Assembly (NCBI GenBank): GCA_039602395.1
Contig: JBCNJP010000025.1
Span: 43,936,922-44,000,921 of the forward strand
Length of the DNA stretch: 64,000 nucleotides
DNA from: Deinandra increscens subsp. villosa
Lineage: Eukaryota; Streptophyta; Magnoliopsida; Asterales; Asteraceae
Reading direction: 5' to 3'
The notes under the pieces: generated by a model
Told to the model about the DNA's origin: nothing
The model's input: only the letters and a program-made list of their open reading frames with translations
Database searches by the model: none
Shown: one piece after another, positions 10,665 to 21,283 of the stretch
Position numbering within the stretch: position 1 is the first letter of the stretch
Layout of the letters: each line of letters starts with the position of its first letter
Program-made: the position numbers and the translations under genes

Positions 10665-11893
10665 ATGGCTGGAAGAGGTAGAGGCCGAGGTGGAGCTAGA
10701 ACCCCGATAGGAAAAACCGGTACGAGGCAGAATATGCGTGCAAATCCAATTGCTAATGCCAGAGCTGGAAATCCTGAGAATGGAGCTCGGGGAGGAGACC
10801 TTCTCAATAATCAACTAAGGGTTGCGTTAGCTGAAGAAGTGGCGAGGGATTTACAGGGTGCGTTACCCGCACTCGCTGCTGAACTAGGACGTTAAGGAGC
10901 TGATGCTGGAGCAGGCCGTGGAGCAGGCAGTGGAACTGGTCGCGGAGCAGGACGTAGAGCTGATGCCAGAGCAGGTCGTGGAGCTGGTCATGGTGTTGGA
11001 TGTGAAGTTGAAGTTGAAGATAATCCTCTTAGGCATGGATTTTCGTACAAATCCTTTTGCGGATGCAGACCTCCATCTTTTGACGGGAAGAAGGATGCTA
11101 TGGCTACGTTTCGGTGGATACATGAGATGGAAGCTGTGATCAATATTAGTGAGTGTTCTGAAGCTCAGGTGGTGAAGTATGCTGCATAATCGTTCGTTTC
11201 TGAAGCGTTGTTCTGGTGGGAGATGATTAATCAAACTCTAAGTGAGGAAGACGTGTTGAATATGACATGGACCGAGATGAAGAGGCAAGTGATGGAAAGT
11301 TTCTGTCCACAGCATGAGTTGGACAGGTTGGAGATGAATTTCTTGAGAATTGAAGCTGGATACATGACGCACAGAGAGTATACTACAAAGTCAAACATGA
11401 TGGCTCGATTACTTCCAAATCTGGTGCTGACTGAAGAAGTTAGAATTAAGCGTTACACGCAAGGATTTCCACCTGAGGTGCGGAAGTTAGTGAAGGTATT
11501 TGCACCTACAACTTATAAAAAGGCAGTGAACCTTAGTGTGACTTTGTACGACGAAATTTACGGAGAAGTAGGAAGGCCGGTAGGAAGAAGTCGAAGGGAA
11601 ATCACGTACGAAGATGCAATACGTGTGGTAAGAATCATCCTGGAGAGTGCTATCTCAGCTTGTCCTGCAAAGAGTGATCTAGGAAGGAAGGGTTATTTCG
11701 AGTGTGGAGAGTTAGGACATTTAAGAAAAATTTCCATAAGTTAGTACTGAATCCTACACCTCTGAGAGCCGTCCCAGGGAACAGTACTAGACCCCGCACC
11801 GCTCCTACAAGGGCATATTGTGTGATGGAGGCCAGGGGTGAGGATCCCAAGTTCTTGAAACCCAATTATCACCCAGGTAATGTCAATATTTAG
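10665..11893 (+). pseudogene. Ty3/Gypsy gag with Gly/Arg-rich N-terminus
   Basis: ATG at 10665 begins MAGRGRGRGG. The same frame runs to 11744 with only two nonsense codons (TAA at 10893 and at about 11187) and no frameshift. After a tandem Gly-Arg-Ala repeat (about 10896-10995) comes a typical Gypsy gag core: FSYKSFCGCRPPSFDGKKDA, EALFWWEMI, MTHREYTTKSNMMARLLP and NLSVTLYDEI. The zinc knuckle reads YFECGELGH with the first and last cysteines lost. After a frameshift the tail TRPRTAPTRAYCVMEAR continues to 11893. Protease and the rest of pol are deleted. Confidence 0.8.
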
Positions 11894-12052
11894 TTAACGT
11901 GATTATCTATTAAATGATTACCTAAAACGTGTTATGTGCTATATATATGTGGGCCTTTACTTGTTTGTTCCTTAGACATTAGAGTATGACAGTTTGTGAT
12001 AAATGGGATTAGACCAGGTTTCGAGGACGGAACCTTGTTTAAGGGGGGTAGC
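11894..12052 (+). other. Gypsy 3' remnant with polypurine tract
   Basis: Nothing is coded except a short tail in which TTTCGAGGACGGAACC precedes TTTAAGGGGGGTAG (about 12037-12050). That is the usual end of a plant Gypsy pol and its polypurine tract. Confidence 0.55.
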
Positions 12053-12516
12053 GTTCTAACACTCCAAAATTCACAGATACATGATATATATAGTAAATAC
12101 GAGTTTATATTATAAATACGTGAGCTTAATTGATAAATGCGGTAAGACTATGCATTAGATAGGTTACATGCGTTAGAATAACGTGTTTTATACCTAAAAT
12201 GATGAAATATGCATAAAACAGATGTGTTAAACATTAAAGAAAGTAAAATATGAGATGAATATGTGTTTACATGAATAATATAATGATACATGAATCATCT
12301 GATGGATATATACATGTAAATACGTATGTAATAGTTAACGGAAAAGTAAAAGGGCTAAAAGCGTAATTAATTATAAAGATATAAACGTATACAAGTGTTA
12401 TACGTATTATACGTATTTTGAAGCTTAGAAATTAGTAAAAATATATCCTAATACGATTCATAACATAAAATGATAAGTATTGTAAAGTTTAAGGGGCTAG
12501 AACGTAAATTAGTGAA

Positions 12517-12566
<50 letters not shown>

Positions 12567-12990
12567 TTTTTACATAAATACGTAATTATATTCCTCTTTT
12601 TACGTATCCGAACCTTCAAGTATGTTATAAATATATTATAGCACATGAAATAATAACTACATCAAAAGATACAGGGTTAATACGCATCAAATAGAAATTG
12701 GAGGACTAAAACTATAATTTATGTAAATATATATACTTATGTATTTGTATATAATCGAACGTATCCGGAACCTTAGAAACCTTTAGAAATATACCTTTAA
12801 GTGTTTTATAGCATAAAATAACAATTTGTAGAAGTTCAAGGTTAAAACTATAAAATAAAGGTTGAGGGACTAAAATTGTCATTCTACCAATCGGGGTCCT
12901 TATCACACAGGCGTCTTGTATTCCCCCTCTTTGTTTACCATTGCTTTTCTCCACATAAGAGCTCGATCGGGGTCCTTGTCAACTTCAATC
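12053..12990 (+). repeat. Putative 3' LTR of the Gypsy element (degenerate, end not defined)
   Basis: AT-rich sequence following the polypurine tract. It starts near TTCTAACACTCC, which looks like a mutated TGTAACACTCC. A long (TA)n tract lies at about 12522-12561. Partial similarity to 1769-1800 supports LTR identity, but no matching end or target duplication was found. Confidence 0.35.
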
Positions 12991-13984
12991 TCTTTGTTTT
13001 ATACCTTGTATTATAATAATACATATCAGACTTGAATCATACATTGCAGGTTCTTAACCATGACTGGCCGGATGTAACACTCTTAATTAGCTTATTACCA
13101 TTGTTTCTTTCAGAAAGGCATATACTTCCCGACCCATGGTATGATCGTAAGTATACTGTGCCCGATCATGTTTTACACTGGTTGACACAACCTTTCCAAC
13201 AGAATAGTAGGATATATAATTATAATCTCATTAATTATGCTCAAACAACCCCCTTTTGTGATTTGTAGTTTGGGGAGCAGATGTTGTGGGTTCCTCATCC
13301 TCATTCTCAGTATGAACCTCATCCTCGACTTGGGCGTCACCTTTTATCATTTCATCTTCTTATGATTCCTCATTACGTTCCCCTTCATTGCCAGAATTTT
13401 CACGGCGTTCGTCTTCTGAATATTCATTATATTGATCCTCATCACTGTCCCTTGAATAATCATGAATGTCCTTCAATGCTTCACCTTCACACTCCATTGT
13501 AAATGAGATGAATCCTGAAATGAAATAAATAAGGAATGAAATAAATGCGATGGAATATTTGAGACGAAATAAATGATCAGCTGAAAATGGCAGTGACATT
13601 AATACTGACTGAAATTTGGTAGTGATCTCCTGAATCTTTTAGTGTGATGTATCCTGTAGAGGGAAGAAGAGAGCGATGAATCGTTTTGGTGAGAGGGAAT
13701 AGGAACTGATCAATGAATTTTGGGGAAATTTGAAAAAATGGTGGCAAGTAATTTGGGGATTAATATGATCAATCCGGGTGAAAGCATCTCACCTAATAAG
13801 GAGGTGACAACATTTATCGGTTTTAATATAAACTCATTTAATTCTAGACATAGATATAATAGTATTTTAAACATACCTTTAAAATTATCTTTAAATGTAA
13901 AATGGAATATTAAGCAATAAATTTAATGATAATTGTATCATAATGAAATTGTATACGTAATGTAAAAAAAAGATGTCAAGTACT
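12991..13984. other. Unassigned stretch with an acidic minus-strand ORF
   Basis: No recognisable gene. A minus-strand frame at 13360-13599 encodes a hydrophobic start followed by an acidic tail (DSDEDQYNEYSEDERREN). After one stop the antisense reading remains Glu/Asp-rich to about 13260. It may be a transposon-derived exon remnant. I cannot assign it, and low-complexity acidic text can arise by chance from GA-rich DNA. Confidence 0.25.
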
Positions 13985-13993
13985 ACAGACACA

Positions 13994-14041
<48 letters not shown>

Positions 14042-14044
14042 GTA
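13985..14044. repeat. CA/TA microsatellite
   Basis: About 40 bases of (CA)n followed by (TA)n with a TG interruption. Confidence 0.9.
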
Positions 14045-14052
14045 TATGTATT

Positions 14053-14731
14053 TAGGGTAAGGATCCTGCGAAAACTCTTTTTTTTTTGCGAAAACCTAAA
14101 AACTAACACTAAAACCTTCATAAATTTTACATACGTTAATATTTTTCTTTGAAACTTGCACCAAAAATCTTATAATTCTATTGTCTTTGATTCTAGAAAA
14201 GCAAATGATATTTCGAATTTTTTTTATTAGTGCACATGTGTACCTGTTTTATTAGTACTACACAAAGAGATTGTCATGCGAAAAAATATTGTATAAGTTA
14301 AAAACACTAAAATATTTATAGAACTAATGATAATTCTACATATGCACTATAACTATTTGTTATAGTGCACATGTGTAGCATAAAATTTAAAAAAATTTGA
14401 AACGTTAAATCTTTTTCATAGTTAAAGATAACACAATTATAAGATTTATGGTTCAATTTCTTTTTTAAAATATTATTGTATACGACACGTATAATGTGTT
14501 TTTTATTAGTGCACATGTGCACTAATAAAAAACCACGAAAAGCTAACAAAATTATAATGTATTTGGTGCGATTTTTCTTAAAAAATATTAGTGCGTACTA
14601 TATGCATGAGTTTTATTATTAGTGCACATGCGCACTAATAAAAAATGACGAGACGTTAAAGTTTTTGTAAACTTTTTTCCAAAATTAAAGAACTCATAAT
14701 TCTAAGGTTTTTATGCAATTTAAAAAAAAGG
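14053..14731. mobile_element. MITE M2 copy (truncated by the minisatellite)
   Basis: Begins GGGTAAGGATCCTGCG directly after a TA tract. It contains three hairpins of the form TTAGTGCACATG...CACTAATAAAAA (about 14229, 14505, 14620). The same sequence in the same order occurs at 50897-51946, so this is one dispersed family. Its right end is replaced by the minisatellite. Bases 14693-14700 (CTCATAAT) are the empty site for the hAT MITE present in the other copy. Confidence 0.65.
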
Positions 14732-14734
14732 TCC

Positions 14735-16043
14735 TAAACACAACTTATTGGTTATATACACACCTTATTGGGACTCATTGGTCCCAACTGACTCTCATTT
14801 CCCCTAAACACACCTTATTGGTTATATACACACCTTATTGGGACTCATTAGTCCCATGTAACCCTCATTGCTCCTAAGCACACCTTATTGGGCCATCATT
14901 GGTCCTAAACACAACTTATTGGTTATATACACACGTTATTGGGACTCATTGGTCCCAACTGACCCTCATTGCCCCTAAACACACCTTATTGGTCCTATGT
15001 ACACCTTATTTGGACTCATTGGTCCCAATTGACCTCATTGCCCCTAAACACACCTTATTTGGCCATCATTGGTCCTAAACACAAATTATTGGTTATATAC
15101 ACACCTTATTGGGACTCATTGGTCCCAACTGACCCACATTTCCCCTAAAGATACCCTATTGGTGCTATGTACACATTATTGGTTAAATACACACCTTATT
15201 GGGACTCATTGGTCCCAACTGACCCTCATTGCCCCTAAACACACCTTATTAGGAAATCATTGGTCATAAACACAACTTATTGGTTATATACACATCTTAT
15301 TGGGACTCATTGGTCCCAACTGACCCGCATTTCCCCTAAACACACCTTATTGGTCCTATGTACACCTTATTGGTTATATACACACCTTATTGGGATTCAT
15401 TAGTCCTAACTAACCCTCATTGCCCTTAAACACACTTATTAGGCCATCATTGTTCATAAACACAATTTATTGGTTATATACGCACCTTATTGGGACTCAT
15501 TGGTCCCAACTGACCCTCATTGCCCCTAAACACACCTTATTGGTCCTATGTACACCTTATTGGTTATAGACACACCTTACTGGGACTCATTGGTCCCAAC
15601 TGACTCTCATTACCCCTAAAAACACCTTATTGGGCTATCATTGGTCCTAAACATAACTTATTAAGTTATATTCACACCTTATTGGGGCTCATTGGTCCTA
15701 ACTGACCCTCATTGCCCCTAAACACACCTTATTAGTCCTATGTACACCTTATTGGTTATATACACACCTTTTTGGGACTCATTGGTCCCAACTGACCTTC
15801 ATTGCCCCTAAACACACCTTATTGGGCAATCATTGGTCCTAAACACAACTTATTGGATATATACACACCTTATTGGGACTCATTGGTCCCAACTAACTCT
15901 CATTGCCCCTAAACACACCTTATTGGTCCTATGTACACCTTATTAGTTATATACACACCTTATTGGGACTCATTGGTCCCAACTGACCCGCATTTCCCCT
16001 AAACACACCTTATTGGGCCATCATTGGTCCTAAACACAACTAA
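14735..16043. repeat. Minisatellite, about 14 copies of a roughly 93-bp unit
   Basis: The core words TTATTGGGACTCATTGGTCC, ACTGACCCTCATT and CCCCTAAACACACC recur every 85-105 bases with small substitutions and occasional unit deletions. CATTGG/TTATTGG (inverted CCAAT) occurs several times per unit. The open frames crossing it are by-products of the repeat. Confidence 0.9.
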
Positions 16044-16329
16044 TTGACCCATTTGACCCGAAATTGACCTATTATTTTTTATCTTAATTCTTTAAGATAT
16101 TAATTTTTAGAATTATATTCCCCAAAATTTAAGGTTTTTGTTGATCCGTTCTGTTTTTTGTGTTTAAGGTTTTTGTTTACCGGAATGGAGATTGTGCGAA
16201 CAGATTACATATTTACCTAAAATTATGCATTAGTTGTTGATCGGATTGCAATTGTTGATCATCTCTGTTTTCGAGGATTAGGATTTTTGTTTATCGGAAT
16301 GGAGATTATGCGAACAAATTATATATTTA

Positions 16330-17053
16330 CAGTAGAAACTCGATAAATTAATACTCGATTATTTAATAAACTCTCTAAGATAATATTTTTGCCGGTCCCG
16401 ACTCGGGGATAGGGTACTAAATTAATAATTCGCTAAAATTATAAGATAATACATTTTTGATAATTTCTTTAGACCCCATATAAAATATAAATTAATAATT
16501 CCGTATATATAGCAAGTGAGAGATACTCTAAAGACCGCTTAACTGTATTCGATATTGTCGCTTGACTCACCTGCAAACCATAGTTACTATGAACCCATTC
16601 TTGCAATTGCTTTTGAGTGAGACTTGGATTATCCTTGTTGTGCGTGCATAATGCTCTTCGAATCTCGTCTGTCATTGTTGTTTTTTTCACACCTTTAAGA
16701 TGGGAAGCCATGTTGTGTGTATGATTTGTTTGTGTTAACCTATTTTGATCTTGTATTTATATAGGAAATATTTTTAATGTCCATAAAGTGATACATTAAA
16801 CACAATATGGGCATAATAAGGTGGGAGATTGAAGGTTTCTTTCAAATTGGGCCGTTCATTTGATATACATGCATTGTATACAATAATTAAGTGAAAGCTT
16901 GAAAGGTGTTTGTAAACTAAGTATTCTACTATAAATTAATAAAATATTAATTAATATATAAATTAATAATTATTGATTTATCGATTAATTAATAACTCTT
17001 TTAATTAATAAATTTTGGTGGTCCCAAGTGTATTATTTTATAGAGTTCTACTG
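16330..17053 (-). mobile_element. Emigrant/Lemi1-like pogo element (Tc1/mariner superfamily)
   Basis: Ends are CAGTAGAAACTCGATAAATT and, inverted, CAGTAGAACTCTATAAAATA, close to the known CAGTAAAACCTCTATAAATT ends of plant Emigrant/Lemi1 elements. It is flanked by TA on both sides (16328-16329, 17054-17055). The neighbouring repeat unit at about 16208 gives the uninterrupted site ATTTACCTAAAATTATGCAT. Length is 724 bp, with a transposase remnant on the minus strand. Confidence 0.82.
16469..16711 (-). pseudogene. Pogo/CENP-B-type transposase N-terminal HTH remnant
   Basis: An 80-codon frame starts MASHLKGVKKTTMTDEIRRA and continues ALCTHNKDNPSLTQKQLQEW with VSQATISNTVKRS. This is the first helix-turn-helix of pogo/Tigger/CENP-B type transposases, which binds the element ends. 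The second HTH and the DDD catalytic domain are absent, so it is a truncated, non-autonomous copy. It lies within TIRs of the matching family. Confidence 0.72.
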
Positions 17054-17255
17054 TACCTAAAATTATGCATCCGTTGTTGATCGGATTGCAATTGTTGATC
17101 GTCTCTGTTTTGGAAGATTAGGATTTTTGTTTAACGGAATGGAGATTGTGCGAACAGATTACATATTTACCTAAAATTATGCATCAGTTGTTGATCAGAT
17201 TGCAATTGTTGATCGTCTTTGTTTTCGAGGATTAATGTTTTTGTTTAACAGATTG

Positions 17256-17497
17256 ATTTCATAAACATAAATAGACAAACAAGTATATAACAAAAAGTGG
17301 ATTTCATACTACTGATTCCAATTCCATACATAAAATTGTTTCCTAATTTACATGTTCATTACAAAAAATAAAAATAAAAGACTAAGCAGTTACGGGTTGA
17401 GGTTCACGGGAACCTAGATTCCATCTCCTTCATCAACTCCAAATGCCTACTCAGAGCTTCTTGCCTCAGTTGAGCCAACATTTGAAGCCTGGCATTG
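17256..17497 (-). other. Unassigned stretch with a short coding-like C-terminus
   Basis: On the minus strand 17412-17500 reads RLQMLAQLRQEALSRHLELM, then KEMESRFP and a stop. It is amphipathic and coding-like but only about 30 codons long, cut off by a TAA upstream. It may be the C-terminal exon of a transposon gene. The flanks show nothing else. Confidence 0.25.
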
Positions 17498-18475
17498 AAG
17501 ACGTGTATTTATTCTACCAGAAAATTTGTCATCTGGTATCTTGATGGACTTGGTGGCTCTGTAACTACTTGGTTGAGCAAGACCGCTAAGGAACTCTGGA
17601 ACGCTTTGGTTGTGGCTTATGAAGGGAATCCTGACATAAAGGCAAGCCGCAAGCAAATGCTGAAGCAAAAGTTTAATCTGTTCAACCATGTACAAGGTGA
17701 ATCCTTTGAAGCTCAGGTGCAGAGGTTTGTGTCTCTGATGGCTGAAATGTCCAGCTATAATGTTGAACCAGACAAGGAAGACAAGAATCTGAAACTGTTG
17801 AATAGTTTACCCAAATCTTGGAACACCAATATCTCTATCATTAAGGACAACAACAATCTGAGTGAACTATCTCTTGATGAGTTAATCAACAAACTCAAGT
17901 CCAAGCTAATCGATGACAAGCAGAGAGAGTTGAACCATATAAGCTCTCTTAGTTTGGCGGGAAAACTAAATCAAGCTCTATTGTCAGAAGATGTGGAGAC
18001 TAAGCATGAAGGGAAGTCAACTGGGTGTGGATCAAGCTCGGTCGCAAAGTTAACTGCTTTTGTGGCACAACCTCAAGGAAGTTCAAGTGGAGGCGTCAAC
18101 CCTGATGATACGAATGATCTCAATTTTGCTCTTGGTATGGGTTTTATGAACAACTACCATGCTCTCATGGCCGGAACTCTTGTGCCTACTGATATGTTAT
18201 CGGGTGAGCTAAACCAGATAAATCCTGAAGATGTTGAGATATTGGATGTCTCATGGCAGATGGCTATGGCGGTCTTCAGAGCAAAGAAGTTTATGGCGAA
18301 GACTGGGAGAAACGTCTGGAAAGATCAAGACAAGATCAGGATGGGGTTTGACAAAAGCAAGCTGAGATGCTACAACTGTGATGAGTATGGGCATTTTGCA
18401 AGAGAGTGTAGCAAGCCGAAGAGAGAAAGGGGAGAAAAAGGAAAGCAGGTGAAGGAAAGGGAGAGGCAAAGGCAT
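17498..18475 (+). CDS. Copia gag of a separate family, truncated at both ends
   Basis: The reading frame is open for about 325 codons up to the gap. Its first recognisable gag text is WLSKTAKELWNALVVAYEGN, then LNSLPKSWNTNISIIK, SLDELINKLKS and, near the end, the CCHC knuckle CYNCDEYGHFARECSK. It has the same domain order as the array gags but clearly different sequence, and lies on the opposite strand. The N-terminal third is missing, and the ATG at 17495 is simply the first one available, so I do not regard it as the true start. The 3' part is lost in the assembly gap. No stop or frameshift is seen in the visible part. Confidence 0.72.
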
Positions 18476-18975
18476 NNNNNNNNNNNNNNNNNNNNNNNNN
18501 NNNNNNNNNNNNNNNNNNNNNNNNNNNNNNNNNNNNNNNNNNNNNNNNNNNNNNNNNNNNNNNNNNNNNNNNNNNNNNNNNNNNNNNNNNNNNNNNNNNN
18601 NNNNNNNNNNNNNNNNNNNNNNNNNNNNNNNNNNNNNNNNNNNNNNNNNNNNNNNNNNNNNNNNNNNNNNNNNNNNNNNNNNNNNNNNNNNNNNNNNNNN
18701 NNNNNNNNNNNNNNNNNNNNNNNNNNNNNNNNNNNNNNNNNNNNNNNNNNNNNNNNNNNNNNNNNNNNNNNNNNNNNNNNNNNNNNNNNNNNNNNNNNNN
18801 NNNNNNNNNNNNNNNNNNNNNNNNNNNNNNNNNNNNNNNNNNNNNNNNNNNNNNNNNNNNNNNNNNNNNNNNNNNNNNNNNNNNNNNNNNNNNNNNNNNN
18901 NNNNNNNNNNNNNNNNNNNNNNNNNNNNNNNNNNNNNNNNNNNNNNNNNNNNNNNNNNNNNNNNNNNNNNNNNNN
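18476..18975. other. Assembly gap of exactly 500 N
   Basis: A run of 500 N, probably a placeholder. It lies between two gag genes of opposite strand and at the left end of a near-identical tandem array, where assemblers commonly fail. Any reading frame drawn through it is meaningless. Confidence 0.97.
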
Positions 18976-20371
18976 AAACCAAAGCTTTAGACTCTGAATT
19001 CGACCCACTAGCATTTGCATTTGAACTGGATGGATTTGAATTGCCTCCTGATGCTTTGGTACTTTGAGCAACATAAATCTGATACAATTTTGAAGTTTCT
19101 TGCTTCTTTGCCTTGTTGCATTCTTTGGCGAAATGGCCATAATTCTGACAATTATAGCAACGAACTTTAGATTTGTCAAACCCAAGTTTCCCTTCAGGGT
19201 TTAGATCTTTACGTCCTGTTCTTTGCATAAACTTTTTGCCCCTTTGGACAAGCATAGCCATTGACCAGTTGATATCCATAAGTTCTAAATCATCAGGGTC
19301 AATTTGCTCATAATCTTCATCTGTTAACTCAGCACTCGTCAATTTTCCTGCTACCACTCCATCATATGAAGAAACCATTGCTGAAAATAGTGCCATAAAA
19401 TTATTTGTAGTTTTGGCTGAAAGTGCACTCTGATTGGATGTAGGAGCAGAAGAAGATTGATTCGAATAAACCAGATATGTAACTGCAGCTTTATGAGTGT
19501 AACTTTCACTTGAAGAACCCCTAGACATACTAGCATGACCACCCGAAGTATTCTCAACATAAAATGCAGTAGTCGGTGGATTTGAGCTAGCTTTTGCTTT
19601 GGCATGCATGGTTGAAGCATTTTCACCAAAATATACATCGGGATTTTGAACTTGTGCTGGAAGAGTTTTAACTCTCATCATATCCAGTTCTCGAGCCAAC
19701 AAGTTCCTTGTTAGATCATCATAAGAAATCTCATCGAAACTTTTATCATGAGTCAAAAGTAAGATATAGCCTTCCCATTTTGCTGGTAGGGCATCTAATA
19801 GCTTTTCTTTCAATTCACCTGCCTCCTTCTTCACCCCAACTATGTCAAGCTCACTCACAAAATGTGACAGCCTTGATATGAGATCATTAATTGTTTCATT
19901 TGGAACGTGACAGAAATTATCAAATTCCTTCAACAATACCTTTTTCTTGCTTTTCTTGTACTGGGCATTGCCTTCACATCGGTGACACAACGCATCTCAT
20001 AATTCTTTTGATGTTGTGTGCATTTTAAATTGATGCAAGATGTCTTTTGGTAAAGCCATTGATAAGTTGCAATAAGCTTTCTTTTCCAATTTGAAAGATT
20101 CTTTCCCAGCATCATTCATTTTGTTATATGGCTTTACTTGACCAGCAAATTCACCACTTGTAAACTTTGGAACCTGATAACCATCTAGCATTGGAGTCCA
20201 AACTGTAACATCTGTTACACCGATATACGATTCATAACGAGTCTTCCAATTGTGAAAGTCTTCGAACTTCATCAACTTAGGAACTTTGTTTGTAGTTCCT
20301 ATCTCCTTATCGTAATTCAGTAGAGCTTGAACGGTCGTAGACATTGCAGCAAAGGCCTGGAATGGATCCAT
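18976..20371 (-). pseudogene. Array gag copy 1
   Basis: ATG at 20371 begins MDPFQAFAAMSTTVQALLNY. The first 124 codons end at TGA (19997-19999), exactly where relatives have Trp in the LWDAL motif. The frame then continues without a shift (DALCHRCEGNAQYKK and onward) through LPAKWEGYILLLTHDKSF to a knuckle CYNCQNYGHFAKEC near 19150. It is cut by the gap at 18975. Function in the family is particle formation. This copy cannot make full-length Gag unless the TGA is read through. Confidence 0.8.
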
Positions 20372-20910
20372 GATGATAATTTTAAAAAACTGATCAGGTG
20401 TACCAAATTGTCGATCCCCGTACCAAAAACAAACTCAGCGTACCAATTTCCTCCCTGTACCACACTCGGACCAGAATAACAAAAGCGTACCACCGACGGA
20501 CCACCTTACTCACGTACAAAAATTCAAACGGACCAGACTGGTACGTCGTAGCTACCGAAGGACCCTTCAGTAACTGTCACAGACCACGTAAGGAGATTTT
20601 CTTCCGGACCAAATGCAATGTACCAAGCTCACGTTGAATATTGCCGTGCGTACCAGCGACGTACCACGATGTTCTTGAGCTGGACCAGGGATGTACCAAT
20701 AGAAAATCGACTGAATTTCAATGTTTTTGGTTTTTTGGACGAGAATTCGATACAACACTCAACGAAAACACTCACATATCATTTTGGACACAAATTTCGT
20801 ATAGAATGAATGTAAAACTTAGAAGAAATGACGGAATTTTAAACCAAAACTGTTGTTTTTCTCTTTAGAAACAGAAAATCGATCAGAGATCACAGCCAAA
20901 GAGCAACACT
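20372..20910 (-). other. Array leader 1, rich in GTACC/GGACC motif
   Basis: Non-coding leader with about 18 GTACCA/GGACCA words on the plus strand (GGTACG/GGTCC on the element strand). It is equivalent to the GGTACG-rich leader at 4390-4700. Leaders 2 and 3 (23961-24499, 27575-28113) are near-identical. Confidence 0.6.
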
Positions 20911-20922
20911 GCTCTGATACCA
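20911..20922 (-). other. Primer binding site, array unit 1
   Basis: Minus strand TGGTATCAGAGC, a perfect Met-tRNA type site, two bases from the LTR. Identical sites are at 24500-24511 and 28114-28125. Confidence 0.85.
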
Positions 20923-20924
20923 CT

Positions 20925-21283
20925 TGTAAAACACAGAGGTGGATCTTTCTAGTGCATGATAATGATCGATTTGGTAATACAATATGTAAATAACGTTCCG
21001 TTTGATTGATAACAAGCTCAAGGCTACAGAGAGAAAACAGAGAGTAAAACACCACAGATTACACCCAGTTTAGAACTCAACTCCCACAACTACTCTCAAA
21101 CACACAAGCTTAAACTATTTATATCATTCTGCCCGGCGTACCAACTAACATGCGTACCAGATGGTCCGTGGCTGCGTACCATCTGGTCCGCCCACTGTTA
21201 CGCTGGGACCAGAACTTACAAAACTATCAATACAATGACAAAACACCTAGACCTAGCATTAGACATCATAACATGTTCTAACA
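20925..21283 (-). repeat. Array LTR A
   Basis: 359 bp. On the minus strand it begins TGTTAGAACATG and ends TGTGTTTTACA. It contains a GTACC/GGTCC cluster near 21139-21205. The same start TGTTAGA is shared with the LTR at 3798. Confidence 0.88.

Larger units (their letters stand above)
3711..12052 (+). mobile_element. Internal region of a degenerate Ty3/Gypsy element, split by a nested element
   Basis: The region runs from the primer site at 3714 to a polypurine tract (AAGGGGGG near 12041). It holds leader sequence (3726-3797 and 10337-10664), a gag frame with two nonsense codons (10665-11744), and a short 3' remnant in which GAGGACGGAACC precedes the polypurine tract, as in the last codons of many plant Gypsy pol genes. 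Protease, reverse transcriptase, RNase H and integrase are missing, so most of pol has been deleted. The gag-only Copia-type element 3798-10331 sits cleanly inside, flanked by AGGAA. Confidence 0.7.
16140..17255. repeat. About 116-bp tandem repeat, interrupted by a pogo-type element
   Basis: A unit containing GTTGATCGGATTGCAATTG, TTTTTGTTTA(T/A)CGGAATGGAG and TGCGAACAGATTACATATTTAC is present about three times: two copies before 16330 and the rest from 17054. The block is split by the Emigrant-like element 16330-17053. Confidence 0.75.

Noticed and set aside
10884..11234. Minus-strand Ser/Cys/Thr-rich ORF
   Set aside because: Mirror of the Gly-Arg repeat in the Gypsy gag; no domain.
13032..13268. 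78-codon ORF with HWLTQPFQQN text
   Set aside because: No recognisable domain, no neighbours in frame, no splice support.
15069..15269. ORF in the minisatellite with repeated TH(W/I) text
   Set aside because: Simple translation of the 93-bp repeat.
14735..16043. Possible CRISPR-like array
   Set aside because: Repeats and spacers are not distinct; whole units diverge together and the sequence is nuclear plant DNA.
18251..19990. Long minus-strand ORF spanning the N gap
   Set aside because: Only the gag part to 18976 is sequence; the rest is translated N and an unrelated antisense stretch.
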